Below are positions 46,636-58,382 of a DNA stretch of 64,000 nt, one piece after another. The notes beneath the pieces are model-generated. The model made no database searches. It saw only the letters and a program-made list of their open reading frames with translations, and was not told where the DNA came from. The position numbers and the translations under genes are program-made. The stretch is from Linepithema humile (lineage: Eukaryota > Arthropoda > Insecta > Hymenoptera > Formicidae), in NCBI RefSeq assembly GCF_040581485.1, contig NC_090129.1, positions 12,845,501 through 12,909,500 of the forward strand, written 5' to 3'. The first letter of the stretch is position 1; the number at the start of each line of letters is the position of its first letter.

Positions 46636-48637
46636 TCATCTTAAATTTTGTTTTTCTTTAAGTAATAATTCAGATAATTCAGTGGTAGCAGTAGCCGCAC
46701 GAATTTCTAAAGCATATTTTTCTTTGAGATGATCTATTTCAAGTCTTTGTATTACTTCTTGATGTTGTATCTTTAAATTTGCTATTTGCTCTTTTTGTTC
46801 AATTATGTGTTTGATGCGTTCCATTTTTAATTGTTTCTTGTCAACATTTTCTTTATTTTCAAATCCCGATTTTTTAAGTTTATTCTTTGGTGTAAGCACT
46901 ACATTATAAAGAAAAAAGATTTATCATCACAATTATTACACTTGAAATACAGATATAACGATAAAAATATGACGAATATCTTACCAATGTCTATATCCTC
47001 CATTAAACGTTTTCTTGGTACACTTTTTGATGTAGATTCTTTTTTGGCAAAAAAAATATATACATATATTAGTATTGAAGATTATATAATAATGATAAAT
47101 ATATATGTACAATCTCTTATTTTTTAATTTCTTGGATTTATAAACAGAGATTTTATTTTCTAAAAAATTACTAATAAAATTATATTTATAAAATTAATAT
47201 GAATATAGTAATAAATATAGAGTAATCAATATAGTAGAAATAGCATTGATAAAATTTACCTTTACTGTTAAATATTGCACGTTTTGGATTTAATGCTATC
47301 ACTTGTGCATTACTTGCTTTTTCAGCATCATCGACTTCACTGCTTGATTCTGTAATATTGAATTGTATTGTGTCATTATTCAATACTAAATATAATTTAC
47401 AAACAAATATATTAATAGAAAGTATCAGTAAAATTAGTAATTAAACCTTTCATATCAGGTGTTTCAGTAGATTTATTAGTGAAAATAATTTCCCCGAAAT
47501 CATCAACAAATAAAGATTCGTTATCTTGATTTTCAATCAATAATTCTTCAGGAATACAATCGTCATTTAGAATTCTCTGTTGTCGTTCTAAAAAAATATT
47601 ATTCGTTACTTTTACTATTTTTTCGATTATTATATTTGTGGTGTATCATAAGGATTCACCGCCGTATACGTCCCTTGCGCGCATCCACTCACTTATTAAA
47701 AACGATAATACGAGGATCAAAGAGATCCGCTGATTTAACGCGAGCTAGTTGTTTGTCTGAGCGGCACTATTTATATTTTTATGTTATTCCACTGTCTATG
47801 ATTCTATTGGTTGCGGTGTAGATCTAGCAACTTACAACTGCCAATCAGAAGAGGATATTGTCCCCAATCGTGACATAAAAATCCTATCACGCTATATATA
47901 TATGAGGTCGAACGAACACGTTCAGTTATTATTCTGTTCTAAGCTCTCAGCTAGCTCGTATCAGTACACAAAGTCATATATATCAGTAATAATAAATATT
48001 TTATTATACGAAACCACAGTGAAGAATTATTTGAATTATTCTTACTGCTACAAAACATATTAATAAAATAAAGATATAGCTACCTTGTAATATTTCATCT
48101 GACATATTTGATGAAAATAATGTCGGTGCTGTTGTCAACAAATTGGGTGCTATTGCAGCAATATCAGGATCAATTTCAGTAGATGAAGGTTCAGGACCAC
48201 CATCTGTTAATAATCGTGCTTGTTTTTCATGTGTAAGGGCATCTCTCTGAGTTGATTTGAGATTACTCCATAATTTTTTGAGTTGTTGAATACTTCTCTG
48301 TAATTTATAAAATTATTAAATATTAAGAAGTAAAATATAATCCAAGTAAAATTACCTTAACCTCACATAATGTCACATTAGATTTTTCTCAAATATAATT
48401 AATATTTCTATTTTACACAATTAATATAACTAATTAGAAAAAAATATGTAGATTTCTTACCTTGCTTGTAATAATAGATGACATATTATATGAATCACAA
48501 ATTTCATTCCACGCTTCTTCTTTATCTTTTAGTGTTGTAGCATCGCTTTTTTTTCTTTCAATAATATGTGAATATTTTGTTAAAATTCGTAAAAAAAATT
48601 TTTTTTCCGTTTCAGTATAATGTTTTTTACTTGCCAT
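46636..48637 (-). CDS. Myb/SANT-like DNA-binding protein of the Harbinger element, six exons
   Basis: Exons (minus strand) 48461-48637, 48084-48297, 47449-47587, 47260-47385, 46985-47038 and 46636-46898, all with GT/AG ends. N-terminal Myb/SANT-like domain: KKHYTETEKKFFLRILTKY, DATTLKDKEEAWNEICDSYN, SIQQLKKLWSNLKSTQRDAL. The middle is acidic (DNESLFVDDFGEI). The C-terminus is a coiled coil (MERIKHIIEQKEQIANLKIQ, IDHLKEKYALEIRAATA). This partner normally recruits the transposase to the ends. All junctions are phase 1 except exon 3, which as read hits TGA near 47457 and appears to lack two bases. That is a frameshift, or the exon is spliced in another way. About 310 residues if the frame is kept. 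Confidence 0.75.
47637..48053. other. LTR-like insertion in an intron of the Myb/SANT gene
   Basis: The 500-bp intron is long for this gene and contains non-AT-rich sequence with a TATATATATATGAGG box near 47891, a GTTCAGTT initiator-like word near 47920 and TG..ACA limits. These fit a solo LTR, but no target duplication was found, so the call is weak. Confidence 0.3.
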
Positions 48638-48915
48638 TATTTTTCACTTTTACTTAAACAATATTAAATTATAATATACGATAACAATATACAAAAATTG
48701 GAACATGAATAAAACGTATATAGACATGCAACTTGTAGAATTTTTCTACAAGAATCTTTTAATATATCATACATTTTATTGGCTGATACATCAGAAAAAT
48801 TCCGAAGATTGTCGAACGCTAAATAAGATTATCTTAAGCATTAACTTTATTAAGAAAATCTTAAGCAAAAAGAAGTATCAATTTCTTTACAAAGATTGTC
48901 TCATTTTGAAACTAT

Positions 48916-49074
48916 GGGCGGTATTCATAGTCCGTTCTTATATTCAAAATCGTTTTAAGCACGGACTTATATTCGCTCTCTTCGTCACACATAGATTGTG
49001 TCTGACGAAGAGAGCGAATATAAGTTCGTGCTTAAGACGATCTTGAATATAAGAACGGACTATGAATACCGGCC
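48916..49074. mobile_element. Harbinger MITE 2, full palindrome, TSD TAT
   Basis: 159-bp hairpin closely matching MITE 1 (GGGCGGTATTCATAGTCC ends, GTCACACATAGATTGTG core), flanked by TAT (48913-48915; 49075-49077). It lies just inside the right end of the full-size Harbinger element. Confidence 0.9.
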
Positions 49075-49177
49075 TATGAATACGTGATACCTTAAGTTGA
49101 GCTTATACAAATAAGACAATCTTAGTCAAGAAAATCTTAAGACGATATTTAAGATTGGACTATGAATACCGCCCATT

Positions 49178-49814
49178 GATATTTTGAATATAGAAATAAG
49201 AACAAAAATAGAACCATTTATTTATCAATCATAACTGAAAACTAATTACATAAAAATGAATATTTATTGAGACTAATTAAATATATATTTATAGACTAGC
49301 TCTATCTAAAGCTATCTGAAAAAAGTTATAAAATTATATAAAAATTCTAAACTTTTTTTTTATATAAAGATTCTTAAAAATTTTATAAAAAATTCTAAGA
49401 AAAACTCAAATTCTTGTGAAAATTTGTCTCAAAATTTTTCATATTATTTTTCAGAATTTTTATGTAAATTTCAAAGTTTTGAATGCATAAGTATCACGTT
49501 AGAATACGCGCATTTTCAACACACGATTAATGCAGTTTCCAAGCCAATGCGATGATACGCGCATTAAAAGCGCGTTGTACGCGCATTGGCGCTTCTCGGG
49601 GAGATGAAGCTACGTGTAATAGCAAAGTGACGATCGCCTCCCCACTTCTTGTGGAGACGACTGTCACTTGTCACTTACACATTATCTATGAAAGACTCAC
49701 ACGAAGGATCATAATTCCAAAGGTTAACGTCGTTGCTGGCACGTGCTTTCGATATTTCCCTTTCTCCAACGTACTTATTAGCGATACATCCTTACTGACG
49801 ATAAGTTACGTCAT
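49178..49814. other. Unassigned DNA between the Harbinger and the hAT gene
   Basis: AT-rich to about 49500, then moderately GC-rich to 49800. No gene or inverted end recognised. This may hold the 5' end of the hAT element. Confidence 0.3.
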
Positions 49815-49831
49815 TGTGTGTGTGTGCGCGC

Positions 49832-49880
<49 letters not shown>
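49815..49880. repeat. (TG)n/(CG)n microsatellite
   Basis: TG run, CG run and TG run in series, similar in form to the tract at 4680-4745. Confidence 0.97.
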
Positions 49881-49882
<2 letters not shown>

Positions 49883-49962
49883 CGGTGTTACAACCGTGCC
49901 CGAGATTCAGCTCGAAATTCAGGAACCACGCAAGGAGTTTTAATTTGAATACTTTCATCTCC

Positions 49963-51498
49963 ATGGAAAAGTTTCTTATTAAAAAAAGGAAAAAAAATTT
50001 AAACGAAACAGAATTTGAATACCCAACTCCTCCTTCAAATTCAGATGAGAATTCAAATAAAAATTCAAAGGCTATCGATAGATTTTCGATTGATGACGGA
50101 AACGAAGAAAAAAACGGTAATAAGTAAATATTTTCTTATCTGATCGTTATCGATATATAATTTTTATATTTATATTTTAATTATTTTTTGCCTGAAAATT
50201 TTACTTAAAACATTTACTTAAGATAATCATATTCGATGTATGTCATTTGTTTTTTTGTTTTCACTTTATTCGGCTGTCACGTAAATTTTGCATTACTTAT
50301 TATTTCCTAATGATATTGCAGAATTGCAGCAACGTCATCAGAACTACCTTACAAAATTGAAATGCACAAGCATAAAAAAAAGCGAAAAATAACCAAAGCA
50401 ATTTATGTCAGTTACACTTTCTTTCCAGATGCTAAAATGCTATCGTCATTTAGTCGTTGGCAACGTACGTATAACTGGCTAAAACTTAATTCGGCAAAAA
50501 AAGCAGTCTGCTTAGTATGTACGGAAGCAGTAATGCTGCAATTACCTTTGTCAGCGACAGCAAACTGTAATGCTTCTCGTGAAGCTTTTGTCGACAATGG
50601 TTTTCAATGTTGGAAAAATGCTTCGTCCCGATTCAAAAATCATGAAAGCAGTCAACTTCATCGAGAAGCAATTAAACTATTGGCATCGGTGAAAAAGGAA
50701 AGTGTAGTCCAGCAACTTTCAACCGCAAAATTAAAAGAGATGTCAGATAATCGAACAGCCTTACATAAAATCTGCACTACAATTTTAATATTAGCCAGAC
50801 AAGATTTAGCGTTTCGAGGAGATCAAAATGATAACAATTCAAATTTTATACAATTTTTAAAAATGCGCGCTGAAGACATCCCTGAGTTGAAAAGGCTATT
50901 AAATAGAGAAAATTACAGTTTTACATCTCATCATATTGTAGATAAACTTTTGAATATGATGGCTGATGAAGTAGTAAGGCAGCAACTTTTAGTTATAAAA
51001 ACTGCTCGTTATTATTCAATTCTTTTAGACGAAACAGCGGACATAACTAGATACGAACAAATCTCCATTTCTTTAAGGATTGCCTCGGACGATTTAGAGA
51101 CACGTGAAACCTTTCTTGGATTTTATCAAACAGAAAACACGAAAGCTGATACGCTTTTAAATATTGTGCAAGATATATTTACTCGATATGATTTAGATAT
51201 TAAAAAGTTACGAGGGCAGTGTTATGACTGAGCAGCCAACATGAGTGGACATCTATCGGGCCTACAAGCTCGAATAAGAGAGTTAGAACCTCGTGCTTTA
51301 TTCGTTCACTGTAATGCGCATAATCTAAGCCTCGTCGTTCAAGACAGTATTGAAAATGTTTTACCTATAAAAAACTTTATTGGAGTTCTCAAAGATATGA
51401 TAAATTTTATACGTGATTCTCCAAAAAGACTGGCAAAATTTAAAAATCTTCAATCGGAAAACAATTCTCAACTATCTCCGTTTTGCCCAACAAGGTTA
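49963..51498 (+). pseudogene. hAT-type transposase (TTF zinc finger, ZMYM1-like), 5' half, nonsense codon
   Basis: Exon 1 (49963-50116) codes MEKFLIKKRKKNL and acidic Ser/Asn-rich sequence. Exon 2 starts at 50330 in matching phase: a TTF-type zinc finger (FSRWQRTYNWLKLNS, AVCLVCTEA, FQCWKNASSRFKNHESSQLH), then HKICTTILILARQDLAFRG and the catalytic start YYSILLDETADITRYEQ. A TGA at 51229-51231 replaces the Gly of the family motif QCYDGAANMSG, and the frame continues (HLSGLQARIRELE, FVHCNAHNLSLVV) to CPTR at 51498. A DIRS element follows within 30 bases and the C-terminal half is not found next to it. A hAT C-terminus lies inverted at 59528-59791. Confidence 0.85.
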
Positions 51499-51738
51499 AT
51501 TATAATTATGATATAAATATGGTATAATTATGCAATGTCTCGTCCGGATGGATACATGTAGTAGCGTTCCGCTGCACTATCCTCAACAGGATCTTTAAAA
51601 GATTATAAAATTCAAAAAAGGCGCGTATCTTAGCGCGCGCCTAGCGACGCCGCGGGTGCACATTGTTTTCCTGTTGTGCGATTCCTCAATAGGTCTTGTA
51701 ATATTTTTCGTTCATATATAATTTTGGTTTTTTCAGCA

Positions 51739-52949
51739 ATGGGTAAATCAACGCATAAAACGAGGAAAAGGAAAAGATCACCTTCTTCAGATCGTCTCGC
51801 AGGTCTTGAGGACAAGATGTCCCGCCTAATTGATATACTAACACAAGGCGAGGTTATGGCGCCCAGTCGCCCCGTTCTGTCCTTATCTTCGGCCGCTTCC
51901 CCGGTGCCTAAAGAGGACTGTATCGAGACAGAATCTCACTCTGTGAGTTACCCCGTGGTATCCCTTGCGAGTCAAGCTGGACCAACGGACCCACAAAGTG
52001 TGTAGGATATTGCGGATCTGTATTTGCGAAATACAGGCGGCATTTTTACACAACCTTTTCACTCGAAGTATCTACCTTCTTGTTTACAGTGGTAAGTGAT
52101 ACTCTAGGAGAGGATGACACATCCCCTAGTCCACCTAAACAAGTATTCCTAGAGGATAATTCTCTACCCATAATTCTCTGCTACGGAGGATGACTCATCT
52201 CTGGCTAGGCAATTGTTCGGTTCCGACCTAGAGGCGGAGGAATCCTCGCCTTGGAACGAACTAGTACTACAGAGATGGCAGGAATTGTCACGTAAAGGGC
52301 TTCCTGCGGATCAACGCGAATCCTTGTTAAAGAAATACTCTCCCAACGAGTCGATAGCTTTTTTTAAAGCTCCTATCCTGAACCAGGAATGCAAGGTAGC
52401 TTTAAAAAACAACTCCATGGTTAAAAGAGATGAATACGCGTGGAAGAATCAAAATCAGGTGGGCATAGCGTTGTGCGCCCTAGGCGTGACGATTTCAGAA
52501 CTTCTAGGGCAGTTATTCAGAACTCACTAACCGTTGAGGCCCGCCTTGCTATAACAAAAATTAACGAGGGAGCTAAGATTTTAGCAGACTTATTCTATCA
52601 ACTATCTCAATCTAGAAGGGCACAGATCACGCCTGCCCTTAACATAATTGCCAAAAACACGGCTGAAACAATCCCGGCCGACGATCTCCTGTTTGGCTCA
52701 TCCTTTGGAGAGCAAATGAAGAAAGCGGCCTCCATGGAAAAATCTTCTAAGGAAATTGTTAAGACACCACTGACAATATCCAGGAGAGTACAACAGCCAG
52801 TCAAGCAGCTTACTCAGGTTATTCCCGCTAGATCGGGAAACGCCCGTGCCCCTGCGAAATATTGGAGATCGGCGACAAGGAGGACAGGGGCAACGAGCAA
52901 CAATCGCCGATCGTTTCATCGTTCCAGATCACAACCAAAGAGACGCTAG
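51739..52949 (+). pseudogene. DIRS gag-like region, frameshifted
   Basis: ATG at 51739 codes a basic start (MGKSTHKTRKRKRSPSSDRL) and a coiled segment (LEDKMSRLIDILTQGE), ending at 52005. Downstream frames at 52213-52530 and 52440-52949 continue gag-like sequence (WNELVLQRWQELSRKG, ARLAITKINEGAKILADLF) in other phases, so at least two frame breaks exist. It ends in an Arg/Ser-rich stretch. Expected role: RNA-binding particle protein. Confidence 0.7.
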
Positions 52950-54720
52950 GACGCGAGGAAGTATTTATCGCGGGTAGACTTTCGAGTTTCCTTCCCAAAT
53001 GGAAGGAAATTACAAAAGATCCAATTATCCTCCAAACCATCACTGGTTATAGGCTGCCGTTCGTACAGCAACCGCCTTCTCAGCCCAACAAAACTCCTAA
53101 TCATTTATCTAGTTTTGAGAGGAAAGTTTGCGCTCAGGAAATTACTAGACTCCTTCAGAGAGGTGCAATCGAGGAGACAGAGACTTGCAAAGATCAATTC
53201 TTATCCTCTTTCTTCATTATTAAGAAACCATCGGGAGGATGGAGGTTTATCCTCAATCTTAAACGCCTCAATCGGTTTATCATTGCACCACACTTCAAAC
53301 TAGAGGACTGGAAGACCGTTATTCGCCTTATCTCTCCAAACGATTTCCTAGCCTCAATCGATTTGGAAGAGATGTATTTCCTCATTCCCTCCATCAGGAT
53401 AATAGGAAATTTTTACGATTCAGTTTTCAGGACCAACTTTATCAATTCAGGGCTCTACCCTTTGGGCTAGCATCAGCTCCTTATATTTTCACCAGAATTT
53501 TGAAACCGATTATATCCTCTCTCAGGGAAAAAGGTTTCTTTTCGGTGATTTATCTTGATGATTTTCTCCTTATCGCGCCCACACACAATCAGTGTGTGAA
53601 GAATGTCGCCGCTACAACGAGCCTTTTATCATCATTAAGCTTTATTATTAATACGCGTAAAAGTGTCCTTAATCCTACAAAGTTTTGTCGTTTTTTAGGA
53701 TTCAACTTTGACACTAAGCGCTTTGCAATCGCTATTCCATCAGAGAAAAGGAAAGATCTTCTACAAACTACTCTTGCCATGCTTAATAGAACTCATTGCA
53801 AGATTCGCCTTTTTGCAAGTTACATCGGCTCTCTAATTTCTATCTGTCCGGCTGTCCAATATGGTATGCTTCATACCAAGATACTAGAAAGAATTAAGTT
53901 TTTAGCATTAACTGCCGCAAATGATAATTATGAAGCTCAGATGTCGCTTCCGATTTCTATTAGAGAAGACCTTTTATGGTGGAAGGCTGTATTCACGGAC
54001 GGGACACAATGTAATCGTATTAGATCGGGTCTTTTTGACCTTGAAATTTTCTCTGATGCTTCCCTAACAGGATGGGGAGCTGCATGCAGAGGTGCCCGGA
54101 CTCATGGCTTTTGGTCACCAGAGGATAAACAGCAGCACATTAACTATTTGGAGCTCTTGGCTGTTTTCCATGCCCTGAAATGTTTCGCATCTCACCTTCA
54201 AGATTCAAATATCCTCTTAAGAGTAGATAATTCCACAGCTCTCTCGTATATTAACCGCATGGGTTCGATTAAATTCCCTAATTTATCCAATCTTTCTCGT
54301 GAAATTTGGCAGTGGTGCGCGGATCGTAACACGTTTATTTACGCTTCTTACGTCCCTTCGGCCCAGAACTACGAGGCAGATGCTGAATCTCGCGTCGTAT
54401 CGGAGGAAACAGAATGGTCTCTTGCGCAAAATTATTTTGAAAAAATTAACTCATGTTTTGGTCCCTTTGAGTTTGATCTGTTTGTCACATCAATTAACAC
54501 TAAATGTCATCGATTTGTCTCCTGGCTTCCGGACCCGCTAGCATACGCGGTTGATGCTTTCTCGCTCGATTGGAGTAATTTCTACTTTTACGCGTTTCCT
54601 CCATTCATTTTAATTTTGAAGATCCTACGAAAAATCATCAATGACAGGGCAGAAGGAGTGGTTGTTGTACCCTGGTGGCCGGCCCAACCGTGGTTTCCTC
54701 TTTTTTCAACTTATAATTGA
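52862..54720 (+). pseudogene. DIRS reverse transcriptase and RNase H, one frameshift
   Basis: 52862-53470 codes the RT fingers (VFIAGRLSSFLPKWKEIT, FFIIKKPSGGWRFILNLKRL, FLASIDLEEMYFLIP). Near 53388 one base is lost. The next frame continues the palm (FLRFSFQDQLYQFRALPFGL, then 53500 on with the active site VIYLDDFLLIA). RNase H follows with acidic residues in LEIFSDASLTGWGAA, INYLELLAVFHAL, LLRVDNSTALSYIN and NYEADAESR. It ends at 54720. Order and motifs are of the DIRS/PAT type, close to no LTR-element RT in this window. Confidence 0.88.
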
Positions 54721-54786
54721 GCAGCCTATCTGTTTTAAACCAGACAGTAACATGCTGTCATCCCCTTTCAGGCGGATACACCCAGC

Positions 54787-55729
54787 TTGGAACAGAATTT
54801 CCCTGGCAGCCGCGAAACTATCAGGCAGGCTTTTTTACTGAGGGGAACACCATTCGCAGCCCTGACAACATTGCTTGCTTCTATTTCAGACGCCACAATA
54901 ACACAATACACTAAGCCGCTCAAACTATGGTGGTACTTTTGTAAACAAAATAGCGCTAACTGCTTTTCTCCGTCGCCCTCTCTAGTATTAGAATTTTTAT
55001 CTTCCTCGCTCTCTAAAAGCTCTTATGCTACTCTAAACTCCTACCGCTCGGCTATATTTCTTATCTCCTCTAACGAAATCGGTTCTCATCCGCTAATTAG
55101 GAGATTCCTTAAGGGGGTCGCGAATCTAAAGCCTCAACGTTTCCGCTACAATTATATCTGGGACCCATCGCCGGTTATCAAACATCTGGCTACTATGTAT
55201 CCACATGCGAGTCTCTCGCTGGAGTTATTATCAAGAAAATTAGCCACTCTCCTCGCTCTTACTACTGCCCAAAGAATGCAGATCCTTGCAGCTATCCGGC
55301 TTACCAATATTAGTATAGCGAATTCGTTGGTTATAAAAATTCCCGCTAGACTTAAGACTTCCGGGGTGGGTAAACCCTAACCCTTGCTCTCATTCACCCC
55401 CTTTTTGGAGAAACCCGAACTATGCGTTGTTTCCTTAATTAAATTTTACATCAGGGTTACCCGCGATTTCCGTCAAGAGAGTTGTGACTCTCTTTTTATA
55501 TCTGTCCGCGTCCCACACAACCCAGTGACTTCCCAAACCCTGAGTCGGTGGGTCAAAACAGAATTGAACGCTGCAGGAGTTGACACAGGCATTTTCTCGG
55601 CACACTCAACTCGTCATGCGTCAACATCCCTTGCAGCAGCTAAGGGCATTAGATGAGATTAGACGTACAGCGGGTTGGTCTAAAACCTCGGACGTTTTTG
55701 CAAGGTTTTATAATCGACCTTATTATTAA
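54787..55729 (+). pseudogene. DIRS tyrosine recombinase, interrupted
   Basis: 54787-55380 codes the core-binding part (LRGTPFAALTTLLASIS, FLSSSLSKSSYATLNSYRSA) and the first catalytic Arg in TTAQRMQIL. A stop at 55378 and a frame break near 55655 separate it from HSTRHASTSLAAAKGI (His-x-x-Arg) and RRTAGWSKTSDVFARFYNRPYY (catalytic Tyr), which ends at 55729. All five catalytic positions are present but not in one frame. It integrates circular DNA without staggered cuts in living relatives. Confidence 0.85.
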
Positions 55730-56206
55730 AGACTCGTCGCTTCATACTGCGGTTCTTAACAGTGCTTAAGTTTATTATTAATTACTTATTTACCAAACCT
55801 ATATACAGGAACATCCAAACTTGTCAGGGGTTCCTTCTTTTTATTTCAATTTAAACTATCACATCTAGATAAACTGTGATGTTCTACATTTTTCATCCTT
55901 ATAAGCTTAATCATGGAATATGTTTATTTATTTTTGCATTCAGCATTGATAAGCTGATTTATAAAATACTCTTAAATTCTTATATTCTACGTTCAAATGT
56001 ATTTTATTTTCTGTATCTCTTGTAGTTACAAGAATCTAACGCATTAAAATGTTCTGTATCTCAGACTAACTAAAGTTCGACATTAATTGCAAATCTGAAT
56101 GTTAAACATCTACATGTCTCCATCCGGACGAGACGTTGCATAATTGGATAATCAAACGAACTTACAGTGAAGTTCGATTGCAATTATGCTGTCTCGTCCG
56201 GATGGA
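55730..56206 (+). other. DIRS 3' region with terminal and internal complementary repeats
   Basis: Non-coding. Holds the inverted repeat 56119-56145 (CATCCGGACGAGACGTTGC) and the direct one 56181-56206. Confidence 0.75.
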
Positions 56207-57122
56207 GGATCCCCCCCTCCCACAACCTAAACTCAGATTTGTTTACGTTAAACTTATGAGCACCCGCAGCGTCGCACAGTGGATCGAATCATGCAAAAAG
56301 GCGGACATTGACTCAATTTTTTTTTTTTATATATATAATTTGCCAATTATGGATAAGGTTAGAAAAATAGTCAAAAAATCAGAAAATGATATAAATTTCC
56401 TAAAATTTTTTCGATTTTTAGAACAAAACTATCTATATAACTTGGGTTCTAAGAATCGCTATTTTTCCATGAACATCGTTGCATTACTTTAATGGATTAC
56501 ATTTTGTACACCTTCAAGATTTTTGGCGACAAATTTTTTTGTGTTGAATAAGATATACTGTAGTATAGAAAAAAATGTTGTGTTTTACAATATAACCCCA
56601 GTATGATAATTGTTATTCTCAATTTATGTGTGTGCAATTTTTATCTCCATATCCATATAAGTTCTCGTTAACAAAAAATGTTTAAGTGTGTTAGGATTGA
56701 ATATAGTCAAATAACTTTTTTAAAAAGTGTTACTATACAAACCAAAAAAGTTTGACTGCCCCAAGTCGCCCATTTCTCAAATAAATTAATTTTTGTAAAA
56801 AAACAGAAGTAATGAAGAAAAACACGACTGACTAAGATAATATACTGAAGCGTATAACGATCAAAGTCATAAGATTCTCCTCACGGTCACACAGTAGTGT
56901 ATTATTTTACTATCTTTATTGTAGTACATGAAAAAAATTAATAGTTAATATAACGAAAAGTAACAAATTAGATATTAAATATAAAAAAGTAAAATAAAAA
57001 AATATCAAATATTAACTTATAATAAAATAAAATAAAATATCAAAAATAATAAAATTCTTTCTTGGAATATTATAATATGTTATAGTTTAAGACTTTTCGT
57101 CGCAACATAACCCGTAGCACAT
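56207..57122. other. Unassigned DNA before Transib
   Basis: AT-rich with no convincing gene. A 118-codon frame at 56136-56492 overlaps the DIRS end and shows no domain. The 5' part of the Transib element should lie here, but no coding for its N-terminus is visible. Confidence 0.3.
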
Positions 57123-57125
57123 GTG

Positions 57126-58382
57126 CCAACAACTGCCACTTATGCTTCTATCGAATTACAAGCTCTCTTGGATCTTACCACTATCAAATTGCTGAAAGTA
57201 TGTGAAGAAAAATTGCAGTCTTATACAAACTTAAAGTTAATTTGTAAGTGGGGCTTTGATGGATCTTCAAATCAAAGCTCATATAAGCAAGCATTTAAAG
57301 ACGAAAAAGCATTGGATAATTTTGTCTTTATGACCAGTCTTGTCCCCATCAAGTTGATGAGTGACTGTGATGTTCTATGGACCAATCCAACTCCGTCTTC
57401 TACTCGATATTGTCGACCTATTCAATTTCAATTCATAAATGAAAATACAGAAATTATTAAAAAAAAATTCGAAAGAGTGGACACTGAAATAAAGAATCTG
57501 GTTGCATTAAAATGGGAAAATGTGACTATTACTTATGAAATGTTATTTACTATGATAGATGGTAAGGTTTGCACCGCTTTATCGGACTTAGCATTGTCCA
57601 GCGCAAGTTGCTATTTATGTGGTGCCAAACCGACCGAAATGAACAATATTGATAAAGTTGTGACACGAAACATTGATCAGAATACATGCAATTTTGGGCT
57701 GTCAAGTCTCCACGCAAGGATTCGCTGCATGGAGTACTTACTTAACATATCTTATAATCTATCATTTAAAAAATCGATTGTACGAAATCCAGTTTTCAAA
57801 GAGCAACGACAAAAGACGAAAAAAAATATTCAAGACAAGTTTAGAAAAGAGCTAGGCCTGCTTATCGATACTGTAAAACAAGGTACAGAGACGACAAATG
57901 ACGGGAATACAGCCAGACGCTTTTTTACGGAAATAGGTACAACTGCTAAAATCACTGGGTTAAATGAATCGCTCATAAAAAGATTTGCAATAATCTTACA
58001 AGCAATCTGCAATGGAGAAGCAGTAGACGCAAAAAAGTTTGGGCATTTTGCTCTAGAAACAGCGAGAGAATGTATTAACATGTACGGATGGTATTACATG
58101 CCCTCCTCTGTGCATAAACTTTTGGTGCACGGAGAGGCAATTATTTCGAATTTTTTAATACCTATTGGTCAACTGTCGGAAGAGGCAAGCAAGGCACGAA
58201 ACAAAGAATTTAGGAAGTATAGAGAGGAGCATACGAGGAAAATAAATAGAGTCGCTCCGAATAAAGACCTCTTGCACCATCTCTTAATTACTTCTGATCC
58301 TTATATTTCCAGTCAACGAGCAAAACTTAATGAAGGAAAAAAACAAGAAATGTTTTCAGAGACTCTCGATCTTTTAATGTAA
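57126..58382 (+). pseudogene. Transib (RAG1-like) transposase, N-terminally truncated
   Basis: About 418 codons open to a natural TAA at 58380-58382. Family motifs: SIELQALLDLTTIKLL, LICKWGFDGSSNQSSYKQ (first catalytic Asp), FVFMTSLVPIKLM, TPSSTRYCRPIQFQF, MLFTMIDGKVCTALSDL (second Asp region), SCYLCGAKP, FGLSSLHARIRCMEYL, NDGNTARRFFTEI, SSVHKLLVHGEAI and LIPIGQLSEEASKARNKEFR (catalytic Glu). These are the conserved blocks of Transib transposases, relatives of vertebrate RAG1. Roughly 250 N-terminal residues and any start codon are missing: an in-frame TAA sits just upstream at about 57108. An AG at 57114-57115 could be a splice acceptor, so an upstream exon is possible. I could not identify CACWATG-type ends or the target duplication. 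Confidence 0.85.

Larger units (their letters stand above)
33514..49174. mobile_element. PIF/Harbinger transposon (two genes), split by a 10.7-kb P-type element
   Basis: Terminal inverted repeats GGCCGGTATTCATAGTCC (33514) and its complement with GGGCGG (ending 49174) are flanked by ATT (33511-33513 and 49175-49177). It carries the two proteins an autonomous Harbinger needs: a HARBI1-type transposase (44761-46179, plus) and a Myb/SANT-like protein (46636-48637, minus). Removing the insertion at 33831-44538 and two 155-160-bp MITEs leaves about 4.6 kb, a normal size. Subterminal AAGACAGTCTTATTTGTAT near 44580 is mirrored near 49105, which supports the joined structure. Confidence 0.8.
51524..56206 (+). 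mobile_element. DIRS-type tyrosine-recombinase retrotransposon
   Basis: 4.7-kb unit with gag-like, RT/RNase H and tyrosine recombinase regions but no LTRs or integrase. ATTATGCAATGTCTCGTCCG starts it (51524-51552), recurs inverted at 56119-56145 and again in direct orientation at 56181-56206. This fits the inverted-terminal plus internal-complementary repeats of DIRS elements, which integrate via a circle without target duplications. It follows the hAT frame directly. Several frameshifts make it a non-autonomous copy. Confidence 0.9.

Noticed and set aside
47637..48053. Solo LTR in the Myb gene intron
   Set aside because: TATA and possible TG/CA limits are present, but no target duplication could be found, so it is listed only as a weak feature.
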